DNA from: Clostridia bacterium DTU080
GTDB lineage: Bacteria; Bacillota; Limnochordia; DTU080
Direction: 5' to 3'
Assembly (NCBI GenBank): GCA_001513395.1
Contig: LFTP01000380.1
Location: forward strand, 1 to 15,882
DNA length: 15,882 nt
Made by a program: the position numbers and the translations under genes. Below are positions 1 through 7,445 of the stretch, in pieces; position 1 is the first letter of the stretch; each line of letters starts with the position of its first letter. The notes below the pieces were generated by a model, which had not been told where the DNA came from, made no database searches, and worked only from the letters and a program-made list of their open reading frames with translations.

Positions 1-233
1 ACCCTACTCGATGCGGCGTGTATCGGTGAAAACGGCAACGATGCCAAACGCCACTGAGGTGGGTAGCGACGCCAACAGGTGTTTTGGCGCGCCGCTGTTA
101 TCACGCCACAATCTCAAGTGTTTGAACAAAATCGTCGCTGGCGAGCATCCGGCATAGAAGCACTGGGATTGCCCGGGCGCGTTTTGGCGGAATCGCACCA
201 TCCGTGATTGCTGCGCCGGACTCATAGCAGACT
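1..233. other. Unassigned left edge
   Basis: No gene is supported here. Plus frame 2 is open from the left edge to a TAG at 155-157 and could be the last ~50 codons of a gene beginning outside the window, but I recognise nothing in the translation. A minus-strand reading frame also crosses the region, but most of it is antisense to the barrel gene at 253. I see no tRNA, repeat or clear promoter. Confidence 0.3.
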
Positions 234-252
234 GAGAGGAGTGTTGTGAGAG

Positions 253-1467
253 ATGCGTCATCGGTTGTGGTTCGTGTTGACTTGTCTTTTGGTTTTGTCC
301 TTGTCCACTCAGACGACGGCCGCTGATCTGATGGGTGAGCTGCGCTATGATATGCATTATCTCACTGAGACCAAAAGATTCGATCGCAGCCAGTTGCAGT
401 ACAAATTGAAGCTGGACGGACAGGTCGGTTCTGCCAGTGCCTATCATCTCTCGTTTGAAGGCGACGCGGTATACCGACCCTCAGTGAGCGCGAGCTGGGA
501 ACTGGACGAGGCGTATTTGGATGTCTATTTGTCGCAATTGGATATCCGGGTCGGCAGACAGGTGATCAACTGGGGAACCGCCGACGGCATTAACCCCACG
601 AATGATATCAATCCCAAGAGTTTTGGTTCGCTGGACGCTTTGGAGCTCAAGGGCGAGCCCGTGCCTGCGGTCATGGTTGCGTACTACCAGCCGGGCGGCG
701 CCGGACTTACCGGCGTGTGCGTCCTCGATTACGTTCCTGCGGAACTGCCACCGGGGTTTGATCTGTCGTCTGTGTCGGGAAAACCCACCGGTGACGGGGA
801 TCAGTTTGAGATCGCTTTGCGGGGCGAGCTGCCCGTTCGCGGCTGGCCGGTCTATCTGACATATTTCAACGGCTGGGACGATCTGCCCGCGGCCTGGTTG
901 AGCATAGTGGATCCGTTTGATCCGACGGCATTTCCGGTTCCCGGCGGACGCTATCGGCGGGTGCAATCCGTCGGCGTGGCCAGCGCTGTTGACATCAAGG
1001 GAGCGTCTGTTTGGTTTGAGGGAGCGTACAAGGCACCCGAGCGTCTGGATGAGCTGGAAGCTCCGCTAAATCTGGCTATGTCGTCGAACGACCCTTACTC
1101 ACAGCTTGTGGTTGGTTGTGATTACTCATTCGACAACGGGTTGTATGCCAGTGCACAAGTAGTCTATAACCAGGGCGGATCACTTCTGGCTCCATTTTTC
1201 GATCCACAAAAGGGCCGTAAGGCGCAGACCTATATCATGGCCAGGGGTCAGTATTCGCCGTGGGACAGACACGATCTCGAGTTGACTGCTCTTTTCAACG
1301 CCACGGATAGAGGAGCTTTGTTCTTGCCGAAGTATACCCACCGGCTCGCTGAAGCCACCAAGTTGACAATAGGAGGCGTATATGTCACCGGCAGTGACGA
1401 CAGTGAGTTCGCTGATTTGAAACAAAGCGTTCAAGGTCTTCTAGTGGGCTTAAGTGTCAGCTTTTGA
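253..1467 (+). CDS. Outer-membrane beta-barrel protein, DUF1302/porin-like
   Basis: This is a 404-residue protein that probably forms a beta-barrel in an outer membrane. Residues 1-24 are a signal peptide: basic MRHR, a hydrophobic core at 5-17, and a likely cut after TTAA. The rest alternates polar and hydrophobic residues in short strands rich in Tyr, Trp and Gly. Residues 84-121 (LDEAYLDVYL, then RVGRQVINWG, then INPTNDINP) resemble the conserved N-terminal block of the DUF1302 family of large outer-membrane barrels. The last residue is Phe (LSVSF), the usual C-terminal signal for BAM-assisted insertion. GAGAGGAG at 234-241 precedes the ATG, and an in-frame TGA at 247-249 rules out earlier starts. 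A terminator follows, so it is probably monocistronic. The substrate is unknown; export, uptake of a hydrophobic compound, or a structural role are all possible. The barrel call is firm, the family assignment less so. Confidence 0.8.
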   Translation: MRHRLWFVLTCLLVLSLSTQTTAADLMGELRYDMHYLTETKRFDRSQLQYKLKLDGQVGSASAYHLSFEGDAVYRPSVSASWELDEAYLDVYLSQLDIRVGRQVINWGTADGINPTNDINPKSFGSLDALELKGEPVPAVMVAYYQPGGAGLTGVCVLDYVPAELPPGFDLSSVSGKPTGDGDQFEIALRGELPVRGWPVYLTYFNGWDDLPAAWLSIVDPFDPTAFPVPGGRYRRVQSVGVASAVDIKGASVWFEGAYKAPERLDELEAPLNLAMSSNDPYSQLVVGCDYSFDNGLYASAQVVYNQGGSLLAPFFDPQKGRKAQTYIMARGQYSPWDRHDLELTALFNATDRGALFLPKYTHRLAEATKLTIGGVYVTGSDDSEFADLKQSVQGLLVGLSVSF

Positions 1468-1491
1468 GCGGGACTGGGCTGTCGGACGGAC

Positions 1492-1516
1492 GGGGGCGGT
1501 AACTCGCCCCCTTTTC
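1492..1516 (+). terminator. Rho-independent terminator after the barrel gene
   Basis: GGGGGCG at 1492-1498 pairs perfectly with CGCCCCC at 1505-1511 around a six-base loop (GTAACT), followed by TTTTCT. It lies 25 bases after the barrel stop codon and separates that gene from the MFS gene. Confidence 0.9.
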
Positions 1517-1600
1517 TATGTCCGGGTCGCAGGAGTAGACTCTTTCGGTGCGTAATCTGATAGAAAGCCCGCATTTCAATCAAAGAAAAGGATCGATTCC

Positions 1601-2758
1601 ATGTCCAGAAACGACGGCCTTGTGCGTTTTTGTCAAGTGGGTTACTTGTTTGTCGGTGCCATCGGGATCATTTTCCCGCCGTTGATGCCAAGCATCATCT
1701 CTCATTTCGGTTTGTCTTTGGCGGCGGCCGGTCTGGCCTTTCCCGCCAGATCATTCGGCTCGCTGTTGGGAAGTATGTTTTCGGGGGTGGCCTCGGATCT
1801 TTTCGGGCGAAAGCCTTTGCTGGTGGTGAGCGCCTTATTGCAGGCCGGGGGTTTGACTCTGGCCGCTTTTGCCGGTTACTGGCTTCTTTTTTTGCTCGGC
1901 TTTGTGATCATGGGCGTCTCGCAAGGAGCTGTCTCCACGATCATCAATGCCTTGACCTCTGATCTAAGACAGGATGATCGGGCCAGGGCTTTTAATGTGC
2001 TTCATGGCATCTACAGCGTTGGCGCGGCATTGTCGCCGCTTTTGATCGCACTGGTGCTGAGATGGGGACAGGACTGGCGGGTCATATTCCTGGGCGCTGC
2101 CGCAATCTGGTTTGTCTACGGCGTGAGCGCGCTTTGGTTTGACTATCCCGAGCAAAGCGGCAGCGTTGCCAAAAGACAGCTTCTGAGCGTGGCGTTTTTG
2201 AAAGATCGCCTGGCGCTCTCTTTGTTTGCCGTGGCTTTCATCTATAACGGTGTGGCCTGGGTGCTTTTGGGATGGGTGAACATGTATCTGCAAGAAGGCG
2301 GCGGAGTCTCTCCTTTCTTGGCCACCAGTATGATCTCTCTGTTTTATGTCGGGTTGACGACTGGCCGCTTTGTCTGTGCGGCTGTCGCCGAGCGGATTGG
2401 CTACGGCAACAGCATTCGGATCCTTTCAGTCGGCGCGGCAATCAGTCTCCTTTTGGTCATCTTGGGCGGCCATCCGCTGCTGATCGTCTTCGGTGTGATC
2501 ATGAGCGGTCTTTTCTTGTCAGGCCTGTATCCCACCGCTTTGGCCTTTGCCAATAATCTGTTTCCGGCCTTGGCAGGCACGGTGGTGGCGACTATGTCAC
2601 TGGCCATGAATCTGGGCACGATGCTTCCGCCCTGGTGGACCGGGATTATCGCCGAAAAGACGAATTTCAAGATTGCCGTGGGCGCCAACTACATCCTGAT
2701 GTTGCCTTTGCTGTGGATCGCATGGCGTTTACCGAAAATCGAAAAGGGCCGCGCTTAG
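1601..2758 (+). CDS. Major facilitator superfamily (MFS) transporter
   Basis: This is a 385-residue inner-membrane protein with about 12 hydrophobic segments, the usual size for a minimal MFS permease. The MFS motif A loop between helices 2 and 3 is clear: GVASDLFGRKP at residues 62-72, with Asp66, Gly69, Arg70 and Lys71. Helix 1 carries a PPLMPSII stretch, and a Gly-rich, Pro-rich segment lies in the second half. It most resembles general sugar or drug MFS porters; the sequence does not reveal the substrate or the direction of transport. The ATG is preceded by AAAAGGA at 1586-1592. The gene is single, follows a terminator, and converges on the esterase with only 18 bases between stop codons. 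Its TAG stop lies in the loop of the shared terminator hairpin. Confidence 0.9.
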   Translation: MSRNDGLVRFCQVGYLFVGAIGIIFPPLMPSIISHFGLSLAAAGLAFPARSFGSLLGSMFSGVASDLFGRKPLLVVSALLQAGGLTLAAFAGYWLLFLLGFVIMGVSQGAVSTIINALTSDLRQDDRARAFNVLHGIYSVGAALSPLLIALVLRWGQDWRVIFLGAAAIWFVYGVSALWFDYPEQSGSVAKRQLLSVAFLKDRLALSLFAVAFIYNGVAWVLLGWVNMYLQEGGGVSPFLATSMISLFYVGLTTGRFVCAAVAERIGYGNSIRILSVGAAISLLLVILGGHPLLIVFGVIMSGLFLSGLYPTALAFANNLFPALAGTVVATMSLAMNLGTMLPPWWTGIIAEKTNFKIAVGANYILMLPLLWIAWRLPKIEKGRA

Positions 2759-2765
2759 GCGGCCC
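2746..2765 (-). terminator. Terminator hairpin between convergent genes
   Basis: GGGCCGC at 2746-2752 pairs perfectly with GCGGCCC at 2759-2765 around a six-base loop. Read on the minus strand, the hairpin is followed by TTTTC, a good terminator for the esterase. On the plus strand the tail is TGTGTC, so it would stop the MFS transcript less well. The MFS stop codon (2756-2758) is inside the loop. Confidence 0.75.
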
Positions 2766-2776
2766 TGTGTCAATGG

Positions 2777-4738
2777 CTACAGCCAACGGCCCAGGCCGCT
2801 TTGCATCTCGGCAGGACCGATCAGACGGAAGTGCTCCGGATGTCCGTTTTGAGCGTAGGCCTCGCGAGTGGGGGCAAAGATCTTTTCTCTTTGGGACAGG
2901 GACAACTGCTCGTTGCGCGGCCCCAAGGGCGCGGCCACGGTGAGTCGGCTCGGAGCGCGCAGAGCCGCCAGTTGCGGTATGTCTCCCAAAAGGCCCAGCT
3001 TGGAGATGAAAATTTCCATGGGTTGTTCTACGAAGGTGTCGTCCATGCGGTATGAGGCCAAGGGCGAGACCACCAAAATGCGATCGACGTCTTGTAGGAG
3101 TCCTGCACCGAGCAGGGCGATGGTTCCCGGTCCGCCATGGGCGATCAGGGTCACTGATTTCGCTCCGTTTTCACGGACCGTAGTCACCGCCCTGCGCAAC
3201 AGATTCAGCCACAGACTGGCCAGATCGAAGCCCAGCATGTGGCAGGCGCGGGTGGCGTTGTGACGGATGCGCTGAAGGCTACCGTGCATGTCACTATTGA
3301 GAGTAGCCTCTCCTAAGCCGGGCAAGTCAATGGCCCATACCAATCGGTTCTTCTCCAGAGCCGTTCGCACCGCAGGGCACTTTGCGGCTTCGTCCTTGTC
3401 GTTGCCTATCCAGATCAAGACATCCTCTTCAGGCCGTTCATATCCTTGCCACAAAGCCAGGGTCGGCAGCACCAGTCCGTCTTCGGTGTGCAAAGCAAGT
3501 CCCAACCCCATGGGAGAGCCCGCTCTGGTCACCCGTTCAACGCGCAGACTCGGAGCCACTTCGGGTATCTGCAACAACTCCTGTAGCTCGGGCAGAGTCG
3601 GCTTGCTATCCGGGGCGGATTTCGACAGACGACCGTAGAGACCGCGGACTGTCAGCACCTGGGACTCTTCGGCGTCCGGGAAGCAGGACAGATTGCGGAA
3701 GTCTTCGATCTCCACCTCGGGCTCAGGACGCGGACTCGCATCCGGTTCATCTTTCAGCCAGCGGGCCAGCCAGCCCAGCAGTGCTTCGCGATAAGGCGGC
3801 CAATAGCCGTGTGTGGTCGGCAAGGCTCTGAATTCAACCTTTTCCGGACAACCGAGCAATCTCCACAGACGGCTGGCGTTAGCGATCTGTTCACGGGCAT
3901 CTTCGTGCCAGAAGCTGATGGAATCATTGAGAGCGTTCATGACGAGCAGGGCGCGGGGAGCGATGAGTGAGTAGACCGCGCCTTGTTCCATGGCGGCCGC
4001 CAAACCGCGGGGTGTTTCGCAGACACAGTTGCTCATTCCCACCATGTGTCTGTAGGCGCCAGTGGAGCAGACGGGAATCACTGCGCTGAAGCGTGTGTCC
4101 CAGGCTCCGGAGTAAAAGGACTGATTGCCCCCTCCGGAGGCGCCGGTGATGGCCAATCTTGTGGAGTCAACTTCGGGCCGGGAGATGAGATAGTCGCAGG
4201 CCCGATAGTTTTCATGTATTTGAATGCCAAAAAGCGAGTAACCGTACAGCCACAAAGCGGCGCCGTCCGCGGCTCCGTGATAGGCTCCGGGCAATTGAAC
4301 GGCCCGCTCACCCGCTCCGATACAGTCAACGGCCAGGACGAAGTACCCTGACTTCACCAAGGACAGACAACGATACTGCACCTGAGGATCCCGACGGCCG
4401 TGGGGCCAATGGCCGTGCACTACCAAAACACCAGGTACCGGTGCAGAGGCCTTGGGTACATAGGCGTTGGCCGTCATGCGCAATCCGGCGAATGTAGCGA
4501 ACGAAACGGCCTCGATACGATAATCCTCACGCTCTACGACCTGGTGCACTATCGGGTCCAGATCGTCATATTCCGGAGGCTCTCCGACCGCTTCGGCGAA
4601 GATACGGCGAACGGCGTTTTGGTAATCAGCCACTTCTTGGGCATCCGCAGGCGGTGGCGGCAATGCATCGGGCCGTGCCACCTGTGATCTCAACCATCTT
4701 GTGAAATCCTGCGCTGCCGATGAGCCAAGTATCTGCAA
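2777..4738 (-). CDS. Two-domain alpha/beta-hydrolase, acetyl xylan esterase-like
   Basis: This 653-residue protein has no signal peptide, so it is probably cytoplasmic. The first hydrolase domain spans about residues 70-330. It has an HGHWPHG oxyanion strand-loop (108-114), a nucleophile elbow TGASGGG with Ser201, a likely acid Asp272 (NALND) and a likely base His310 (TTHGYW), so the triad is complete. This pattern matches large bacterial esterases annotated as acetyl xylan esterase or abhydrolase family 7. A second hydrolase-like domain (about 355-653) has the strand and loop LIAHGGPG at 531-538, where the nucleophile position is Gly; it looks catalytically dead. The start is TTG, chosen because GGGAGGT (4746-4752) sits 7 bases upstream and no ATG is close. 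It stands alone, divergent from the Lrp operon. An ester-deacetylating role is inferred from the family; the substrate is unknown. Confidence 0.8.
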   Translation of the reverse strand: MQILGSSAAQDFTRWLRSQVARPDALPPPPADAQEVADYQNAVRRIFAEAVGEPPEYDDLDPIVHQVVEREDYRIEAVSFATFAGLRMTANAYVPKASAPVPGVLVVHGHWPHGRRDPQVQYRCLSLVKSGYFVLAVDCIGAGERAVQLPGAYHGAADGAALWLYGYSLFGIQIHENYRACDYLISRPEVDSTRLAITGASGGGNQSFYSGAWDTRFSAVIPVCSTGAYRHMVGMSNCVCETPRGLAAAMEQGAVYSLIAPRALLVMNALNDSISFWHEDAREQIANASRLWRLLGCPEKVEFRALPTTHGYWPPYREALLGWLARWLKDEPDASPRPEPEVEIEDFRNLSCFPDAEESQVLTVRGLYGRLSKSAPDSKPTLPELQELLQIPEVAPSLRVERVTRAGSPMGLGLALHTEDGLVLPTLALWQGYERPEEDVLIWIGNDKDEAAKCPAVRTALEKNRLVWAIDLPGLGEATLNSDMHGSLQRIRHNATRACHMLGFDLASLWLNLLRRAVTTVRENGAKSVTLIAHGGPGTIALLGAGLLQDVDRILVVSPLASYRMDDTFVEQPMEIFISKLGLLGDIPQLAALRAPSRLTVAAPLGPRNEQLSLSQREKIFAPTREAYAQNGHPEHFRLIGPAEMQSGLGRWL

Positions 4739-4745
4739 GACGCGT

Positions 4746-4752
4746 ACCTCCC
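4746..4752 (-). promoter_or_regulatory. Ribosome binding site fixing a TTG start
   Basis: On the minus strand this reads GGGAGGT, 7 bases before the TTG at 4738-4736. It is the main evidence that the large esterase starts at a non-ATG codon. Confidence 0.8.
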
Positions 4753-4870
4753 AATAGAGATCATGTTAATCGGCGGATTTCGCCTTAGCCGGGTGTGTTT
4801 CCTGGCGAAAGGCGTAACGCTCATCGTCTCAATTGGTGCGGTTTTCATTTATTATTTCAGCTGGCGGTGC

Positions 4871-4899
4871 TTGATTCGTCATGGAGAGGGCTATATAAT
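4871..4899 (+). promoter_or_regulatory. Sigma-A type promoter of the Lrp-transporter operon
   Basis: TTGATT at 4871-4876 and a perfect TATAAT at 4894-4899 are separated by 17 bases. Transcription should begin near 4906, giving a leader of about 78 bases before the ATG at 4984. The leader contains a short perfect hairpin, AGCAG-AGA-CTGCT at 4944-4956, which could be an operator or an RNA element. I see no T-box sequence in it. Confidence 0.8.
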
Positions 4900-4983
4900 G
4901 CGATTATGATAACCTAGGGGGGCATTGCGGTACAGTTTGCGTAAGCAGAGACTGCTGTGCGGATCTGGGAGGCGAGAACTTAC

Positions 4984-5451
4984 ATGGATTCGTTTCAGTC
5001 ACCCGGGCTGGATGATCTGGACCGCCGGATTTTACGCTACTTGCAACAGGATGGGAGAATCCCCTTCACGGCGATAGCCCAAGCTTTGGATCTTGCCGAG
5101 GGTACGGTGCGAAAACGCGTCAATCGACTCATAGAAGAGGGCGTTCTCAAGATAGTCGGAGTGCTCAATCCGAACAAGATCGGTCTGGGTACGCTGGCCA
5201 TCGTGGGCGTGAAACTGACGGGTGACAAAGTAGGGGAGGTGATAGCTCAAATTGAGCAGTTGCCGCAGGTCAGATATTTAGCCATATGCACCGGGGTCTA
5301 TGATGTGATCATGGAAGTGGTCGTGGCGAACACGGAGGAATTGTACGTCTTCTTGACAAAGACGCTGCGCTCGATTTCCGGAGTGGCCAGCAGCGACACG
5401 TCTTTGGTGATGAAAGTAGGCAAGCACAGTCACGAATGGCAAGGACCTTAG
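4984..5451 (+). CDS. Lrp/AsnC family transcriptional regulator
   Basis: This is a 155-residue DNA-binding regulator of the feast/famine type, which usually senses an amino acid. Residues 8-60 form the AsnC-type winged helix-turn-helix: LDDLDRRILRYLQQDGR, then the recognition region around TVRKRVNRLIEEGVLK. Residues 65-145 match the RAM effector-binding and oligomerisation domain, with TGVYDVIMEV at 103-112 at the usual ligand-pocket position. Length is normal for the family. I chose ATG 4984, after GGGAGG at 4967-4972. An in-frame GTG at 4957 would add 9 residues but has no ribosome binding site and would place that GGGAGG inside the gene. The gene is first in a likely operon, 19 bases before the binding protein, so it probably controls that transporter and perhaps itself. 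Confidence 0.92.
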   Translation: MDSFQSPGLDDLDRRILRYLQQDGRIPFTAIAQALDLAEGTVRKRVNRLIEEGVLKIVGVLNPNKIGLGTLAIVGVKLTGDKVGEVIAQIEQLPQVRYLAICTGVYDVIMEVVVANTEELYVFLTKTLRSISGVASSDTSLVMKVGKHSHEWQGP

Positions 5452-5470
5452 AATAGGGGTGTGTATCTTG

Positions 5471-6433
5471 ATGAGATTGCGCGTTCTTTTTTTTCTTACC
5501 TGTTTGATTCTGTTGGCTACGGCTGTGGCGGGGACGGCAAAGACCGTCAACATAGGCATTGCACAGATCGCTGAGCACCCGGCTTTGGATGCGGCGCGTC
5601 AGGGGTTTGTCGATCGGCTGGCGGAGTTGGGCTACCAAGAAGGGCAGCAGGTGGTCTACGATGTGCGTAACGCACAGGGTGATATGGCCACGGCGCAAAC
5701 CATTGCCCGCAAATTCGTGGCTGACGGAGTGGACATGATTCTGGCCATTGCCACGCCGACGGCTCAGGCCGCGGCCAATGTAACCAACAAGATTCCCATT
5801 TTGATCACTGCCGTCACCGATCCGGAAGCCGCGGGTCTTGTCAAGTCGAATGCAAGCCCCGGAACCAACGTGACGGGGACGTCTGATTTGAATCCCGTAG
5901 CCGAACAGATCGCCTTAGTCAAAACGCTGAACCCTCAAGCCCGTCGCTTGGGTGTGGTCTACAATGCCGGAGAGACCAACTCCGTGGTCCAGGTGGATCT
6001 GGCCCGGCAAGCGGCCCGAAGTGAAGGGATGACGTTGGTTGAGGCGACGGCGAGCAACACCAGCGAGGTCTTGCAGGCCGCCCAATCGCTGGTCGGTCGG
6101 GTGGATGCCATCTACGTTCCTACGGACAACACCGTTGTCTCGGCGCTGGAATCAGTGATCATGGTGACTGAGCGGGCGAAAATCCCCCTCATTGCCGGAG
6201 AGGCCGACAGCGTGCGGCGCGGCGCCATCGCCACTTTGGGTATTGATTATTACCGCTTGGGACGGCAGACGGCGGATATGGCCGTCCAGGTACTCAAAGG
6301 TAGCGATCCTGCGACGATGCCGATTCAGTATCAGCAGGAATTGCGGTTGATCATCAACTTGCAGGCAGCTGAGCGGATGGGTGTTAAGATCCCTCAGTCA
6401 CTGATAGACAAAGCCGACGATATCGTTCGTTAG
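5471..6433 (+). CDS. TrpX-type ABC transporter substrate-binding protein
   Basis: This is a 320-residue extracytoplasmic binding protein of the ABC_sub_bind family (PF04392, COG2984). The first ~20-23 residues are a signal peptide (MRLR, a hydrophobic stretch, ending ATAVAGTA). Cys11 is inside the hydrophobic core and not in a lipobox, so the mature protein should be soluble and periplasmic, not a lipoprotein. The mature part starts with the typical KTVNIGIAQIAEHPALD block and carries ATPTAQAAAN and ITAVTDPEAAGLV, both characteristic of the family. Related proteins in other Bacillota are linked to tryptophan or other aromatic amino acids, but the ligand here is inferred only. AGGGGTG at 5455-5461 serves either ATG 5471 or TTG 5468, which differ by one residue. 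It is followed 34 bases later by the permease gene. Confidence 0.9.
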   Translation: MRLRVLFFLTCLILLATAVAGTAKTVNIGIAQIAEHPALDAARQGFVDRLAELGYQEGQQVVYDVRNAQGDMATAQTIARKFVADGVDMILAIATPTAQAAANVTNKIPILITAVTDPEAAGLVKSNASPGTNVTGTSDLNPVAEQIALVKTLNPQARRLGVVYNAGETNSVVQVDLARQAARSEGMTLVEATASNTSEVLQAAQSLVGRVDAIYVPTDNTVVSALESVIMVTERAKIPLIAGEADSVRRGAIATLGIDYYRLGRQTADMAVQVLKGSDPATMPIQYQQELRLIINLQAAERMGVKIPQSLIDKADDIVR

Positions 6434-6467
6434 TTCAAGTTCAGGATAAGGTCTTGGGGAGGCAGCG

Positions 6468-7445
6468 ATGTTGAGTTTTGCGTTGATCAGCGGATCTATT
6501 GAGCAGGGGCTGGCCTATGGCATCATGGCTCTTGGAGTGTTCATTACCTACAGAGTGTTGCAGTTTGCGGATCTGACGGTGGACGGCACATTCCCGCTCG
6601 GCGCCGCGGTCGCTGCTTCTCTTATTGTATCGGGCACGTCTCCGTTTGTCGCCTGTTTGGTCGCCATGTTGGCCGGTATGCTGGGCGGGGCGTTGACTGG
6701 CTTTTTGCACACAAAGCTGAGGATAGCCGGATTGCTGGCAGGTATTCTGACCATGACCGGACTGTACTCAGTCAATCTGCGGATTATGGGCCGGGCGAAC
6801 ATCCCGCTGTTGCGACAACCGACGGTCTTCACCATACTGGAAGAGCTGTTGCCCAAGGTTCCCTATCTACAGTTGTTGGTGCTGTTGCTTCTGGCCGTAG
6901 TCATTAAGTTGCTCTTGGACGCTTTCTTGGCCACTGATATCGGATTGGCAATGCGAGCCACGGGAGACAGTCCGGAGATGATCCGGAGCTTGGGTGTCGA
7001 CACTGAGGCGATGACCATTGCCGGTCTCAGCCTGGCCAACGGGCTAGTCGCGTTTTCAGGGGCTTTGGTGGCTCAATACCAGGGTTTTGCTGACGTGGGT
7101 ATGGGAATCGGTACGGTTGTTGTGGGCTTGGCGTCAGTGATCATAGGGACGGGCATAATCCGTTCGCATGCCGTTTTTCATTCTACGTTGGGTGTGTTAG
7201 TGGGAGCCATTATCTACCGCCTGGCGATCTTTTTCGCTTTGCGGATGGGCCTGGAACCGACGGATCTGCGCATCATGACAGCTGTGCTCGTCATTGCCGC
7301 TTTGGCACTGCCTACGGTAAAAACACGCTGGCGGGAACGTCGCCTTTCGAGACTGGTAGCCAGCGAAAACGCTCGTCTGCTTGCTGAGGGTTACGTCGGG
7401 CAGAAGGAGGAGGCTGGCTGTGTTAGAGATAGCCAATCTGCATAA
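6468..7445 (+). CDS. TrpY-type ABC transporter permease
   Basis: This is a 325-residue inner-membrane permease of the BPD_transp_2 type (COG4120), with about 8-9 hydrophobic segments. Family hallmarks are clear: EQGLAYGIMALGVFITYR at the N-terminus, FADLTVDGTFPLGAA at 33-47, and GLLAGILTMTGLYSVNLRIM with GRAN following. A cytoplasmic loop near DIGLAMRATGDSPEMIRSLG fits the ATPase-coupling region. The ATG has an excellent GGGGAGG site at 6456-6462. Its 3' end overlaps the ATPase gene by 26 bases, so the two are probably translationally coupled. It should form the membrane channel for the binding protein upstream. Confidence 0.92.
   Translation: MLSFALISGSIEQGLAYGIMALGVFITYRVLQFADLTVDGTFPLGAAVAASLIVSGTSPFVACLVAMLAGMLGGALTGFLHTKLRIAGLLAGILTMTGLYSVNLRIMGRANIPLLRQPTVFTILEELLPKVPYLQLLVLLLLAVVIKLLLDAFLATDIGLAMRATGDSPEMIRSLGVDTEAMTIAGLSLANGLVAFSGALVAQYQGFADVGMGIGTVVVGLASVIIGTGIIRSHAVFHSTLGVLVGAIIYRLAIFFALRMGLEPTDLRIMTAVLVIAALALPTVKTRWRERRLSRLVASENARLLAEGYVGQKEEAGCVRDSQSA
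7402..7413 (+). promoter_or_regulatory. Ribosome binding site fixing the ATPase GTG start
   Basis: AGAAGGAGGAGG lies inside the 3' end of the permease gene, 6 bases before GTG 7420. It argues against a longer ATPase beginning at TTG 7381. Confidence 0.85.

Noticed and set aside
4..447. Minus-strand 147-codon frame at the left edge
   Set aside because: More than a third of it is antisense to the well-supported barrel gene, it has no recognisable domain, and the strand disagrees with the barrel's strong start site.
481..966. Minus-strand 161-codon frame inside the barrel gene
   Set aside because: It is wholly antisense to the barrel gene, is rich in Arg, His and Pro as shadows usually are, and shows no family motif.
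3382..3831. Plus-strand 149-codon frame inside the large esterase
   Set aside because: It is antisense to conserved hydrolase sequence and has low-complexity Arg/Ser/Pro composition with no ribosome binding site.
4900..4983. T-box or other riboswitch in the Lrp leader
   Set aside because: The leader is only about 78 bases, and I find no T-box GTGG-ACC sequence and no terminator hairpin.
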